A stretch of DNA of 64,000 nt from an uncultured Acidimicrobiales bacterium (GTDB lineage Bacteria > Actinomycetota > Acidimicrobiia > Acidimicrobiales > SZUA-35), in assembly GCA_937997485.1 (NCBI GenBank), contig CALKTH010000037.1, forward strand, positions 26,830 through 90,829, in the 5' to 3' direction. A model generated the notes under the pieces. The model did no database searches and had not been told where the DNA came from. It was given only the letters and a program-made list of their open reading frames with translations. A program made the position numbers and the translations under genes. This document shows, in pieces, positions 35,915-44,217 of the stretch; positions within the stretch are counted from its first letter, which is position 1; each line of letters begins with the position of its first letter.

Positions 35915-37093
35915 TCAGATGATGGGGAGTTCGGGAGTGGCCCGGCGGCTGAGCAGCTCGGGACCGTCGGCCCGCACCACGAGGTTCTCTTCGTGGACCA
36001 TCGCCTTGCCCGGAGCCCACAGCAGGCCGGGTTCGAGGGTCAGCACCATGTTCTCTTGAATGACGGTGTCATCGCTGTCGGTATGGGACGGCCACTCGGT
36101 GACTTGCATGCCGAGACCGTGTCCCATCCGGCCAACGTCATTGCCAAGCGAGCCGTTGGCCTTCAGCACCTCGTTCATGGCTCCGAATACCTGCGTTGTC
36201 GTGGCCCCGGGTCTGCAGGCCTCCAGCCCGGCCTCCGTGGCCTCCCACACGGCCCGATAGGCATCCTTGGCGTCCTGCTCGGCGTGAGTGAAGGCGAAGT
36301 TGCGATCGAAATCGCTGAAGTAGCCATCGAATGTGGAGCCGGTGTCGAAGATCAGCAGGTCGCCGTCGGCGATCGGCCGATCCGACGGCTGCCGGATGAT
36401 GTCGTCGATCCCGCCCGGGCCCGTCGCTCCAACGAGGTAGGGAACATCGTCGGCACCCTGTCGCAAGATCTCACCCCGGAACGCCGCGAAGGCTTGACGC
36501 TCGGTCATCCCCGTGGACAGGAGACTCGGCAGCTCATCGAACGCGTTGGAAACGAGGCCACAAATGTGGCGGTGTTTGGCGATCTCGGCCTCGGACTTCA
36601 CCATCCGGAGTGAGCGGATGATGTCGGTGGCATCGACAACGTCAGTTCGCTCGCTTCGCACCCGATCCACGTCCGCCAGCGGCATGCGAACGTGGGTTTC
36701 CGGACCCATCGGGAGGCCAACGCGACCGCTGCCAGCGACCTCTCTCAGGCAATCGAGAAGCAGGGTGACACCGTCGTCGTGCGGCTGAGGTGAGGACCAG
36801 GTGCGAACATCGTCGATCCAGGTGGCCGACATCGAGGCGGCGCCGATACTCGGAATCACCGCGATGGGCTTGCCAGCAGCAGGGACAACCACGAACCACG
36901 GACGGGTCGGGCTCTGCCAGAACGGCGTGTGGAAGCCGGTGAAGTAGCGGACCTCCGGCTCGGTGCAAACGAGCAGGGCGGCCATTCCTGCGTCGGCCAT
37001 CATCGTTTGGGATCGTCTGGTGCGGGCCTCGAACTCGTCGTCGGTGAAGCCTCGCTCCGGGATGGCCGTGGACGTTGTCTCGGCGGTGGTCAT
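35915..37093 (-). CDS. M24-family hydrolase, candidate ectoine hydrolase (DoeA/EutD-like)
   Basis: 392 residues: a creatinase-like N-terminal domain (about 25-165) and a pita-bread M24 domain. All five metal ligands are present: Asp in LLIFDTGSTFDG, Asp in SDFDRNF, His in GRMGHGLGM, Glu in LTLEPGLL and Glu in VHEENLVV. The family includes Xaa-Pro peptidase, creatinase and ectoine hydrolase DoeA, which opens the ectoine ring. Adjacency to DoeB and a EutA-like gene favours the last, but the N-terminal domain is not a close match to the DoeA I remember. Its start overlaps the second dioxygenase stop as ATGA. Confidence 0.72.
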   Translation of the reverse strand: MTTAETTSTAIPERGFTDDEFEARTRRSQTMMADAGMAALLVCTEPEVRYFTGFHTPFWQSPTRPWFVVVPAAGKPIAVIPSIGAASMSATWIDDVRTWSSPQPHDDGVTLLLDCLREVAGSGRVGLPMGPETHVRMPLADVDRVRSERTDVVDATDIIRSLRMVKSEAEIAKHRHICGLVSNAFDELPSLLSTGMTERQAFAAFRGEILRQGADDVPYLVGATGPGGIDDIIRQPSDRPIADGDLLIFDTGSTFDGYFSDFDRNFAFTHAEQDAKDAYRAVWEATEAGLEACRPGATTTQVFGAMNEVLKANGSLGNDVGRMGHGLGMQVTEWPSHTDSDDTVIQENMVLTLEPGLLWAPGKAMVHEENLVVRADGPELLSRRATPELPII

Positions 37094-37926
37094 AGCGATC
37101 TCCGTTCGTTGGCGCCGTCGTACAACACATCGGCGAGGGCCTGGTTTGCCGCTGCGCGCACGGCTGCGCCCTCGGGTGTTGCCGTCGCCGTCGGTCGCGG
37201 GGACTCGACGAAGGCGGGCGACACAGGTGCGCCGGACACGTGCATGACGTGGTGTTCTCCCCGCACGGGCCGGACGTCACTGCCCAGGTAACTTTGCATT
37301 GCCAGCCCGACACGGCGGGCACCCGAGCGATTGGGTTGGGAACCATGCACCAGCCACGGGTGATGCAAGCTCATCTGGCCCGGTTGGAGCTCGAGGTGAA
37401 CCGCTTGTGCTGGATCAACATCGGTGACCTGCTGGCCCCTCGTCAAGATGTTGTCTTGGCCAAAGGTGTCCTCGTGCTCGGCCTGTCGGCGATGGGTGCC
37501 AGGGATCACCGAGACGCAGCCGCTCTCGAGCGTCGAAGGTGTCAGGGCAAGCCATGCCGTCACCCAGTTTGCGCGTGGCGCTTCACCGGATTCGAGTCCC
37601 ATGTAGAACGCATCCTGATGCCAGCTGACGAACGCGGCCGAGTCCGGTTCCTTGATGAAGAGCACAGTGCTCCACAGCGACAGATCGGGACCGACGAGGG
37701 AAGAGGCCGCCTCAACAATCGTGGGGTGGCAGGCGAGGTCGGCGAGAAATGGGAACGCGAGGTGCGCGTTGTTCCGGTGCTCGGCGTGAAGGTGCTCTGG
37801 AAACCTCGCTTCCATGCGTTCCAGCTCGGCGGCAAGCAGTGCGGCATCGGGGGCGGACATGACGTCGATCGGGGCGATCCAGCCCTCGGTCTCGTAGTGC
37901 CCGACGTGCTCCGGAGAAAGCGACAT
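37090..37926 (-). CDS. Phytanoyl-CoA dioxygenase-family oxygenase, second copy
   Basis: 278 residues from ATG 37926. HxD motif in FVSWHQDAFYMGL, distal His in LVHGSQPNRSGARR, and VIPGTHRRQAEHED after the cupin turn. It is only distantly similar to the first copy; the longer insert after the HxD motif and the different C-terminus suggest a different substrate. It is the first gene of the minus-strand run dioxygenase-M24-dioxygenase-EutA and is divergent from the class V aminotransferase. Confidence 0.82.
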   Translation of the reverse strand: MSLSPEHVGHYETEGWIAPIDVMSAPDAALLAAELERMEARFPEHLHAEHRNNAHLAFPFLADLACHPTIVEAASSLVGPDLSLWSTVLFIKEPDSAAFVSWHQDAFYMGLESGEAPRANWVTAWLALTPSTLESGCVSVIPGTHRRQAEHEDTFGQDNILTRGQQVTDVDPAQAVHLELQPGQMSLHHPWLVHGSQPNRSGARRVGLAMQSYLGSDVRPVRGEHHVMHVSGAPVSPAFVESPRPTATATPEGAAVRAAANQALADVLYDGANERRSL

Positions 37927-37932
37927 GAGCGC

Positions 37933-37966
37933 GGATCTTAGATCCACTTTGCCTCTCGCTCGGCAA
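37933..37966. promoter_or_regulatory. Inverted repeats in the divergent promoter region of the catabolic cluster
   Basis: The 77-base gap between the divergent dioxygenase and aminotransferase genes contains GGATC TTA GATCC (37933-37945) and, overlapping the dioxygenase leader, TTGCC tctcgctc GGCAA further on. Either could bind a dimeric regulator controlling both directions. No regulator gene is in the cluster, and the call is based on symmetry only. Confidence 0.3.
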
Positions 37967-38003
37967 GAGGTTTCACGGCGCCCAGGCGAACTACGTTGGC
38001 CCA

Positions 38004-39224
38004 ATGCCGAACCCGGATCCTGCCTTTCCGATCGAGTCGCTCCGCCGAGACACCCCAGGGGTCGAGAACGTCATTCACTTCAACAATGCGGGGAGTTCGC
38101 TGCCGCCGCAGATCGTGGTCGACACCACAATCGGGCACCTCCAACGAGAGGCGGAAATTGGCGGCTACGAGGCAGCCAACGAGGCGGGGGCCCGCCTCGA
38201 TTCGGTGTACGACTCGATCGCTGCCTTCATCGGCGGCCGGCCTGATCAGGTGGCCGTGATCGAGAACGCGACGAGGGCGTGGGACATGGCCGTGTACGGC
38301 TATCCGTTCAAAGTCGGCGATCGAGTGCTCACCGCTCGAGCCGAGTACGTGAGCAACATGCTGGCCCTCCTCCAACTGCAGCAGCGACACGGGATCGAGA
38401 TCGTGCTGATCGACGATGACGAACACGGCCAGATTGACCTGACAATGCTGGAGCGAGAGCTCGCAGCGGGAGCGACGATGGTCTCGCTGACACACGTGCC
38501 GACCAGCGGCGGGCTCATCAATCCGGCGACCGAGGTCGGCGCCCTCTGCGCGGCCTACGACACGTTCTACGTCCTCGATGCCTGCCAGTCGGTCGGTCAG
38601 GTGCCGATCGATGTCGGGGAGATCGGGTGCGATGTCCTGTCGACCACGGGCCGCAAGTATCTGCGCGGGCCGCGCGGCACCGGGTGGCTGTACACGAGCG
38701 ATCGTGCGCTCGAACGAATCGAGCCACCGTTCCTCGATCTGCATGCGGCGGACTGGGTGACCGAGCGGACGTACGAGATCCGGGCCGATGCCAAGCGATT
38801 CGAGAACTGGGAGACCAACTTCGCAGGCAAGCTCGGCCTGGGCGCTGCGGTCGACTACGCACTGGCGCTCGATATGGATGCGGCATCGGCTCGCACGGTC
38901 CGACTCGGCGAGCTCCTCCGGGAGCAGTTGCAGACCGTGCCCGGTCTGCGAGTGCACGACAAGGGAGCACCAAGCGGTGCCGGTGGCAGCGGAGGCCGGG
39001 GCGGCATCGTCACGTTCGACGTCTCGGGCTTCGACTCCGACGCGCTCAAGCAAGCGCTGAGTGATCGGTCGATCAATACCACGTCTTCGGGCGCAGCCCG
39101 GGCTCACTTCGATCTCGGTGCCCGCAACCTCCCCACCCTGATCCGGGCTTCGGTTCACTACTACAACACCGAAGACGAGATCGACGCCTTCGTCGCCGCC
39201 GTCGCCGACCTCACCCCCTCCTGA
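38004..39224 (+). CDS. Class V aminotransferase-fold PLP enzyme
   Basis: 406 residues with the start HFNNAGSSLPPQIVVDTTIG typical of cysteine-desulfurase/isopenicillin-epimerase-like enzymes. The PLP-binding region is FYVLDACQSVGQVPID (Asp contacting the pyridine N) and the Schiff-base Lys is in LSTTGRKYLRGPRGTG. ATG 38004 follows CGTTGGCCCA with no clear Shine-Dalgarno. In the ectoine pathway the diaminobutyrate aminotransferase is class III, so this would be a different step (C-S or C-N lyase, or epimerase). Divergent from the other cluster genes. Confidence 0.82.
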   Translation: MPNPDPAFPIESLRRDTPGVENVIHFNNAGSSLPPQIVVDTTIGHLQREAEIGGYEAANEAGARLDSVYDSIAAFIGGRPDQVAVIENATRAWDMAVYGYPFKVGDRVLTARAEYVSNMLALLQLQQRHGIEIVLIDDDEHGQIDLTMLERELAAGATMVSLTHVPTSGGLINPATEVGALCAAYDTFYVLDACQSVGQVPIDVGEIGCDVLSTTGRKYLRGPRGTGWLYTSDRALERIEPPFLDLHAADWVTERTYEIRADAKRFENWETNFAGKLGLGAAVDYALALDMDAASARTVRLGELLREQLQTVPGLRVHDKGAPSGAGGSGGRGGIVTFDVSGFDSDALKQALSDRSINTTSSGAARAHFDLGARNLPTLIRASVHYYNTEDEIDAFVAAVADLTPS

Positions 39225-39252
39225 GAAGCACCGTCCACATTGGGTGCAGTGG

Positions 39253-40989
39253 TTACTTGTCGTCTTTGCCTTCGTGGGCGCCGAGGACGACGGGGACGAT
39301 CATGGAGCGCAATCGGGTCTTGTTCGAAACGAAACGCCCGAGCGTGCGTCGGACGATGCGCTCGAGCTCCTGGCGGGTGAACTTGCCGTTGTTCAAGGCG
39401 TCCTGAACGGCATCGTTCACGAGGTGAGCGGCGTCCTTGCGGAGCTGATCGCCCTCGTCGCCGTCGACCCAGCCTCGGCTGATGATCTCGGGCGAGCGGG
39501 TCATCGACGCGTTCGGTCCGTTGACCTGAATCGAGACGACGGCAGAGACGAATCCGTCGGTACCGAGCGTGCGGCGCTCGACCAGCACGCTTTCGTCGAG
39601 ATCACCCACCGTGCCGTCGACATAGATGTACTCCGCGGGAACGTCGTCGCCCCGGTGGAGACCCTCGTCGTCGAGGATGACGGACTGTCCGTCCTGGCAG
39701 ATCAGGATGCGCTCGGGCTTGGTTCCCATGCGGGTCGCGATGCGAGCGTGCGAGGTCATGTGGCTGTACTCACCGTGAACGGGCACGAACCACTCGGGCT
39801 GCACGATGGAGTGCAGAACGCGAAGCTCTTCGGCCTTGGCATGGCCTGTGGCGTGCACCCGGTGAGTGCCGGAGTGGATGACCTCGGAACCACGACGGAG
39901 GAGACCGTCGATCACTCGGGAGACGCCGGTCTCATTGCCTGGAATCGGGTGAGACGAGAGAATCACGCAGTCCCCCTCACGAATGGAGAGGAACCGGTTC
40001 TCGCCTGCGGCCATGCGGGCAAGCGCAGCCATGGGTTCGCCCTGGGAGCCGGTGGAGATGATGCAGAGTTCGTTGTCCGGGACGCCGTCGATCTTCTCGA
40101 TGTCGATCAGGCTGGCATCGGGGATGTGGAGCAGACCCATCTGCCGGGCGAGGGCCACGTTGTTGTTCATGGACCGGCCGAGCGTGGCGATCTTGCGACC
40201 GCACTTGATGGCGGCGTCTGCGACCTGTTGCACCCGGTGAATGTGGCTGGCGAACGAGGCCACGATGATGCGCTTGTCAGCCCGCTGCATGAAGAGGTCG
40301 TGGATCGACTGACCGATGGAGGTCTCCGAGTCGGAGAAGCCCTCGGAGTCGGCATTGGTCGAATCGCACAGGAAGAGGCGAACGCCGTCGTCCTTGGCCA
40401 GGTGGCCGATGGCAGCGAGGTCGGTCAGTCGGCCGTCGACGGGGGTCATGTCGAGCTTGAAGTCGCCGCTGTGCAGAATGACGCCCTGCGGCGTATGGAA
40501 GGCAGTGGCGAAGCCGTTGGGAACCGAGTGGGTGACGGGGAAGAACTCGAGGTCGAACGGGCCGACCTGGATGCGGTCGTTGTCGTTGACCTCGATGAAC
40601 TCGGCCTGCTTGGTGACGCCGCGCTCTTGGATTCGGTTCTTGGCCAACCCGATCGTGAGCGGCGAACCGATGATCTTCAGCGGCATCTCCGACAGCAGGT
40701 GGCTAAGCGCACCGATGTGATCTTCGTGGCCGTGGGTGGCAACGACACCTTCAACCCGGTGGGCGTTCTCACGCAGCCACGTGAAGTCGGGGAGCACGAG
40801 GTCGACGCCAGCCATGTCGTCGTCGGGGAACATGAGGCCGCAATCGATGAGCATGATGCGCTCCTCGACTTCGATCGCCGCGCAGTTGCGGCCGATTTCG
40901 CCCAGGCCGCCGAGAAAGACGACTCGTACCGGGCTGTTGGATTTCTTCTTCTTGGAGGTCTTCTTGGAGCTATCGGTGGTGTTGGTCAT
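39253..40989 (-). CDS. rnj: Ribonuclease J
   Basis: 578 residues from ATG 40989, which overlaps the dapA stop as ATGA. A Lys-rich N-terminus (SSKKTSKKKKSN) is followed by the metallo-beta-lactamase core GGLGEIGRNCAAIE and the metal motif THGHEDHIGA, then the beta-CASP domain (IIVASFASHIHRVQQV, GSQGEPMAALARM) and the C-terminal domain. RNase J is an endo- and 5'-exonuclease for RNA turnover and rRNA maturation. The rnj-dapA pairing is standard in Actinobacteria. Confidence 0.96.
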   Translation of the reverse strand: MTNTTDSSKKTSKKKKSNSPVRVVFLGGLGEIGRNCAAIEVEERIMLIDCGLMFPDDDMAGVDLVLPDFTWLRENAHRVEGVVATHGHEDHIGALSHLLSEMPLKIIGSPLTIGLAKNRIQERGVTKQAEFIEVNDNDRIQVGPFDLEFFPVTHSVPNGFATAFHTPQGVILHSGDFKLDMTPVDGRLTDLAAIGHLAKDDGVRLFLCDSTNADSEGFSDSETSIGQSIHDLFMQRADKRIIVASFASHIHRVQQVADAAIKCGRKIATLGRSMNNNVALARQMGLLHIPDASLIDIEKIDGVPDNELCIISTGSQGEPMAALARMAAGENRFLSIREGDCVILSSHPIPGNETGVSRVIDGLLRRGSEVIHSGTHRVHATGHAKAEELRVLHSIVQPEWFVPVHGEYSHMTSHARIATRMGTKPERILICQDGQSVILDDEGLHRGDDVPAEYIYVDGTVGDLDESVLVERRTLGTDGFVSAVVSIQVNGPNASMTRSPEIISRGWVDGDEGDQLRKDAAHLVNDAVQDALNNGKFTRQELERIVRRTLGRFVSNKTRLRSMIVPVVLGAHEGKDDK

Positions 40990-41876
40990 GAGAAGGTGCG
41001 TCCAAGCCCCGTGAGGATTGCTCTCGCCCGATCTTCGAGATCGTCGGGCGGGAATCCCATCGGTGGGCGGCACGCACCGGTGTCAACGCCGAGAAGCGGC
41101 ATCAGGGTCTTGGTCGGAACAGGGTTCGGGGCATCGTCGGTGCCCTCGAAGTCGAATGAGGGAAGCATCCGGGCGTTGAGCGCCCGGGCTTCGTGCACGA
41201 GGCCCTTGCTGTAGGAAGCGATCATCTCTGCCATCTCGATGCCGCACCAGTGGGTGGCCACACCGATCACGCCGACAGCGCCAACGGAAAGGAACGGGAG
41301 GGTGAGCTTGTCGTCACCGGAGTAGAACTCGATCTCGGGGGCAGCGGCGGCGATGACCGATGAGGTCGCGGCTGGTGAACCGGCGGCATCCTTGACGGCC
41401 ACGATGTTCGAAACCTCGAACAGGCGAAGCAGCGTGTCGGAGTCGATCTTGCGACCCGTCCGGCCCGGAATGTCGTACAGGATGACGGGCAGGTCCGTGG
41501 CGCCGGCAACGGCGCGGAAGTGGGCCTCGATGCCGGCTTGCGACGGGCGGTTGTAATAGGGCGTGACGGAGAGAATGCCGTCGACCTTGGCCGCTGTTGC
41601 CCGCTCGGTCAGATCGATGGCGGCTCGGGTGTCGTTGGATCCAGCGCCCGCCACGACCGCGTGATCGGGAAGGGCTTCTCGCACCGCGATCAGCAGTTCC
41701 GCCTGCTCATCATGGGTGAGCGTGGCGGATTCACCGGTGGTCCCAGCCACGACCACACCGTCGTTGCCGTTGGCGACGAGGTACTTGGCCAGCCGTTGGG
41801 CGGCGTCGAGATCGAGGGAGCCATCAGGCCCGAAGGGCGTGACCATGGCAGTGAGGGTGGAACCGAAACGGGGCAT
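40986..41876 (-). CDS. dapA: 4-hydroxy-tetrahydrodipicolinate synthase
   Basis: 296 residues. TTGESATLTHDEQ is the substrate-binding loop, the catalytic Tyr is in VILYDIPGRTGRKI and the Schiff-base Lys in NIVAVKDAAGSP. It condenses pyruvate and aspartate semialdehyde in lysine and cell-wall diaminopimelate synthesis. It is co-transcribed with rnj; dapB is 15 kb away at 56754, so the usual dapB-dapA neighbourhood is split here by an inserted block. Confidence 0.96.
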   Translation of the reverse strand: MPRFGSTLTAMVTPFGPDGSLDLDAAQRLAKYLVANGNDGVVVAGTTGESATLTHDEQAELLIAVREALPDHAVVAGAGSNDTRAAIDLTERATAAKVDGILSVTPYYNRPSQAGIEAHFRAVAGATDLPVILYDIPGRTGRKIDSDTLLRLFEVSNIVAVKDAAGSPAATSSVIAAAAPEIEFYSGDDKLTLPFLSVGAVGVIGVATHWCGIEMAEMIASYSKGLVHEARALNARMLPSFDFEGTDDAPNPVPTKTLMPLLGVDTGACRPPMGFPPDDLEDRARAILTGLGRTFS

Positions 41877-41924
41877 CAGATCTTCTTTGTTCTTCGTAGC
41901 AGACGGGCGACAGGGCGCTCGGCG

Positions 41925-42557
41925 TCAGTGGGCTTTCTCGCTCGCCCGGTCAATGCCGAGCGAGGCGAGGAGATCTTCGTGCAGCTCGAACCACACGGTG
42001 TGGTAGCTCTCCATGATGGGCTTGGTGAACCAATCAATGTCGCCGCCCCGCACCTTCTCGAGTGATGAGGTGAAGCGTGGGGCGTACACGCCGAATCGAT
42101 CGAGCTGACCAACGAGTCGAGCACAAATCGGTTGTACGGCGGCGTCGAGGCCGGCCAATTCGTCGATCACGGCGTTGTCGTACGCCGGATCGCTGTGGTC
42201 GTTCAGCACCTGACCTTCGGCGTCCTTGACTTGCCAGCGGGTGCAGACGGCCAGCATTTCACCGTTCAGCGCCAGGAAGTCGTCGTAGGCCGACTGCACA
42301 ACCGCACGGTCGGCGTGGGCATCGATTTCGGCAGCCAAGAGACGTTCGTTCTCGACCCGACCGGCGGGCATCAACGCCCAACCGGTTCGGCGACCTTCCC
42401 GGAACACAGCGAATTCCTTCTCGGCGGCCTTGGTCAGTTCCGTCGTGACGGTGTCAGCATCGAGGCCCACGAGTTCGCCCACCACCGGAGCCTCCGCAAA
42501 GCCCTTCAAACGAAGGCCGTGGAGGGCGAGCAGATCTGGCGAAGATGCGTGGGCCAT
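41925..42557 (-). CDS. Uncharacterised protein with possible N-terminal winged-helix domain
   Basis: 210 residues. The N-terminus DLLALHGLRLKGFAEAPVVG followed by LDADTVTTELTKAAEKEF and the wing-like VFREGRRTGWALMPAGR resembles a winged-helix DNA-binding domain. The remainder, about 75-200, is helical with many Asp and Glu and no motif I recognise (VCTRWQVKDAEGQVLNDHSD is the most distinctive part). ATG 42557. It stands 48 bases upstream of dapA on the same strand. A regulatory role is possible but unproven. Confidence 0.6.
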   Translation of the reverse strand: MAHASSPDLLALHGLRLKGFAEAPVVGELVGLDADTVTTELTKAAEKEFAVFREGRRTGWALMPAGRVENERLLAAEIDAHADRAVVQSAYDDFLALNGEMLAVCTRWQVKDAEGQVLNDHSDPAYDNAVIDELAGLDAAVQPICARLVGQLDRFGVYAPRFTSSLEKVRGGDIDWFTKPIMESYHTVWFELHEDLLASLGIDRASEKAH

Positions 42558-42614
42558 GGACCCGCAGGCTAGCAGCCGATACCCCGAGCTTCGGGGTCCG
42601 GTCTGCCGCTGAAT

Positions 42615-43382
42615 TCAGGCCCGGTCAGGGGTGTCGTCGAGGGTGTCGTCAAGAATCTCGACCGTCTCCCGGCGCAGATGCTGTCCAGAAGCTACGCGAC
42701 GCACGAGCAGCCCGTAAATCACGATGCTGAGTGCAGCGAAGATGAACCATTGGACTGCGTAGCTGAGGTGATTCCCGCGATCGAGGGAGTCGAGCGGTAG
42801 CGGTGAGGGGAACAGCTCCGGTACGAAATCGTTCGACTGTTGAAGCCACACGGGTGCGACGGACTCGCCGAGCCGGGCGCCGATGTCGTCCACGTTCAGG
42901 CGGGGTACCCGCTCCCCCGAGCCCGTATCAGCGGCACCAATGAAACCCTTCTCTCGGGATTCCCGGAGCCATCCTTCCAGCACGACCTCACCCGTGGGAG
43001 CGTCCGCCGGCGTGGCCACCCGGGTGATGAACCCGCGATTGACGAGGATGCGCTCACCCGCTCGAGTCTCGAAGAGCCCGACGAGCCAATCGCCGGCAGC
43101 TCCGTCGAAGGACCGGTTGGCCACTCTCACCACCTCGTCCTGCACAAAGCGGCCCGTGGCTGCAACAGCGACAAAGTCCAGCGCTGCGGGATCTTGAGCA
43201 CCGGCATCGCCGGCGAGGGCGGAGTCGAGGTCGATCGGCTCGGCCAGGGCGCGGGACTCGACGAGCTCGTTCGTTTCGATCCGCTCCTGCAGCCGGTCGA
43301 CCTGCCAGAACCCGGCCCAGAGAAATCCTGCGATCAGGCTGAGCGCAAAGAGGTGGGACAACCACCACTTCGCCGTGGTCAC
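42615..43382 (-). CDS. SURF1-family cytochrome oxidase assembly protein
   Basis: 255 residues with an N-terminal membrane helix (HLFALSLIAGFLWAGFWQVDRL, residues about 10-28) and a C-terminal one (VQWFIFAALSIVIYGLLVRR), enclosing a domain with LVNRGFI and LQQSND, the SURF1 hallmarks. SURF1 helps assemble haem a3 in cytochrome c oxidase. I prefer GTG 43382, with GGGGGCGA upstream, because it gives the usual short N-terminus; ATG 43445 would add 21 residues and overlap the SDR gene. No oxidase genes are adjacent. Confidence 0.85.
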   Translation of the reverse strand: MTTAKWWLSHLFALSLIAGFLWAGFWQVDRLQERIETNELVESRALAEPIDLDSALAGDAGAQDPAALDFVAVAATGRFVQDEVVRVANRSFDGAAGDWLVGLFETRAGERILVNRGFITRVATPADAPTGEVVLEGWLRESREKGFIGAADTGSGERVPRLNVDDIGARLGESVAPVWLQQSNDFVPELFPSPLPLDSLDRGNHLSYAVQWFIFAALSIVIYGLLVRRVASGQHLRRETVEILDDTLDDTPDRA

Positions 43383-43416
43383 TCGCCCCCAATCGAATGC
43401 CGAGGAGGGAGTCGGC

Positions 43417-44217
43417 TCAGGCAAGAGAAGCAATACCTCCATCAACGGGGATGATCGCTCCGGTGAGGAACGCTCCGGCTCGGCTCGAGAGGAACACCAC
43501 CGTGCCTGCCACGTCTTCGGGGGATCCGATGCGGCGGCGAGGCACGGAGTTCTCGACCATGGTGCGGGTGTCGGGGTCGTCCAACATGTAGCTCATCATC
43601 TTGGATTCGAACGGCCCGGGCGCAATCGAGTTCACCGTGATGTGTTCCTTCACCAGGCGGTGCGCCATGTGACGAGCGAGCATCTGCACGCCAGCCTTCG
43701 AGGCCGAGTAGCTGAGGTTGTCGCCGAAGGGCACCTTGATGCCGTCGATCGAGCCGATCATCACGACACGGGCGGGGTCTTCGTGGGTGGCTCGAGCCTT
43801 CAGCTCGGGGAGCAGTTCCTGTGTGAGCATGAACGGCGCTTTGACGTTGATGTTCATGACCTTGTCGAAGCCCTCTTCGGGGAACTCGCCGATCGGCGCT
43901 CCCCACGCCGCACCGGCGTTGTTCACGAGAATGTCGAGACCGTCTTCACGCTCACGGAACGCGGAGACGAAGGCCGCGATGCCATCGGCGGTCGACATGT
44001 CGGCCGGGATCGAGACGCACTCGCCGATCTCAGAGAGGCGGGCCGCCGTGGCGTCGCACGCTGCGCCCTTCCGGGCGGTGATGTAGGTCCGCACACCATT
44101 GGTGACGAGGCCCTCGGCGATCATCTCACCGATGCCCCGAGATCCTCCGGTGACGATGGCGACTTTGCCGGCCACATCGAAGAGTGAGGCGAGATCGAGG
44201 TTGTTGGTTTCGGACAT
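43417..44217 (-). CDS. Short-chain dehydrogenase/reductase
   Basis: 266 residues from ATG 44217, sharing one base with the xylA stop. The nucleotide-binding motif AIVTGGSRGIGEMI, the structural NNAG (ILVNNAGAAWG), the catalytic Ser (MIGSIDG) and Tyr-Lys (LSYSASKAGVQ) are all present, as is IIPVDGGIASLA at the C-terminus, typical of classical SDRs. It probably oxidises or reduces an alcohol or sugar. Coupling to xylA suggests a sugar-related substrate, by inference. Confidence 0.88.
   Translation of the reverse strand: MSETNNLDLASLFDVAGKVAIVTGGSRGIGEMIAEGLVTNGVRTYITARKGAACDATAARLSEIGECVSIPADMSTADGIAAFVSAFREREDGLDILVNNAGAAWGAPIGEFPEEGFDKVMNINVKAPFMLTQELLPELKARATHEDPARVVMIGSIDGIKVPFGDNLSYSASKAGVQMLARHMAHRLVKEHITVNSIAPGPFESKMMSYMLDDPDTRTMVENSVPRRRIGSPEDVAGTVVFLSSRAGAFLTGAIIPVDGGIASLA

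Noticed and set aside
35915..37093. DMSP lyase DddP identity for the M24 protein
   Set aside because: It has the full five-residue metal site of ordinary M24 hydrolases and an N-terminal domain unlike what I recall of DddP; the DoeB neighbour favours a solute hydrolase.
39244..41214. A 656-codon open frame on the plus strand opposite rnj
   Set aside because: Antisense to a clear RNase J gene; composition is typical of a shadow of its third codon positions.
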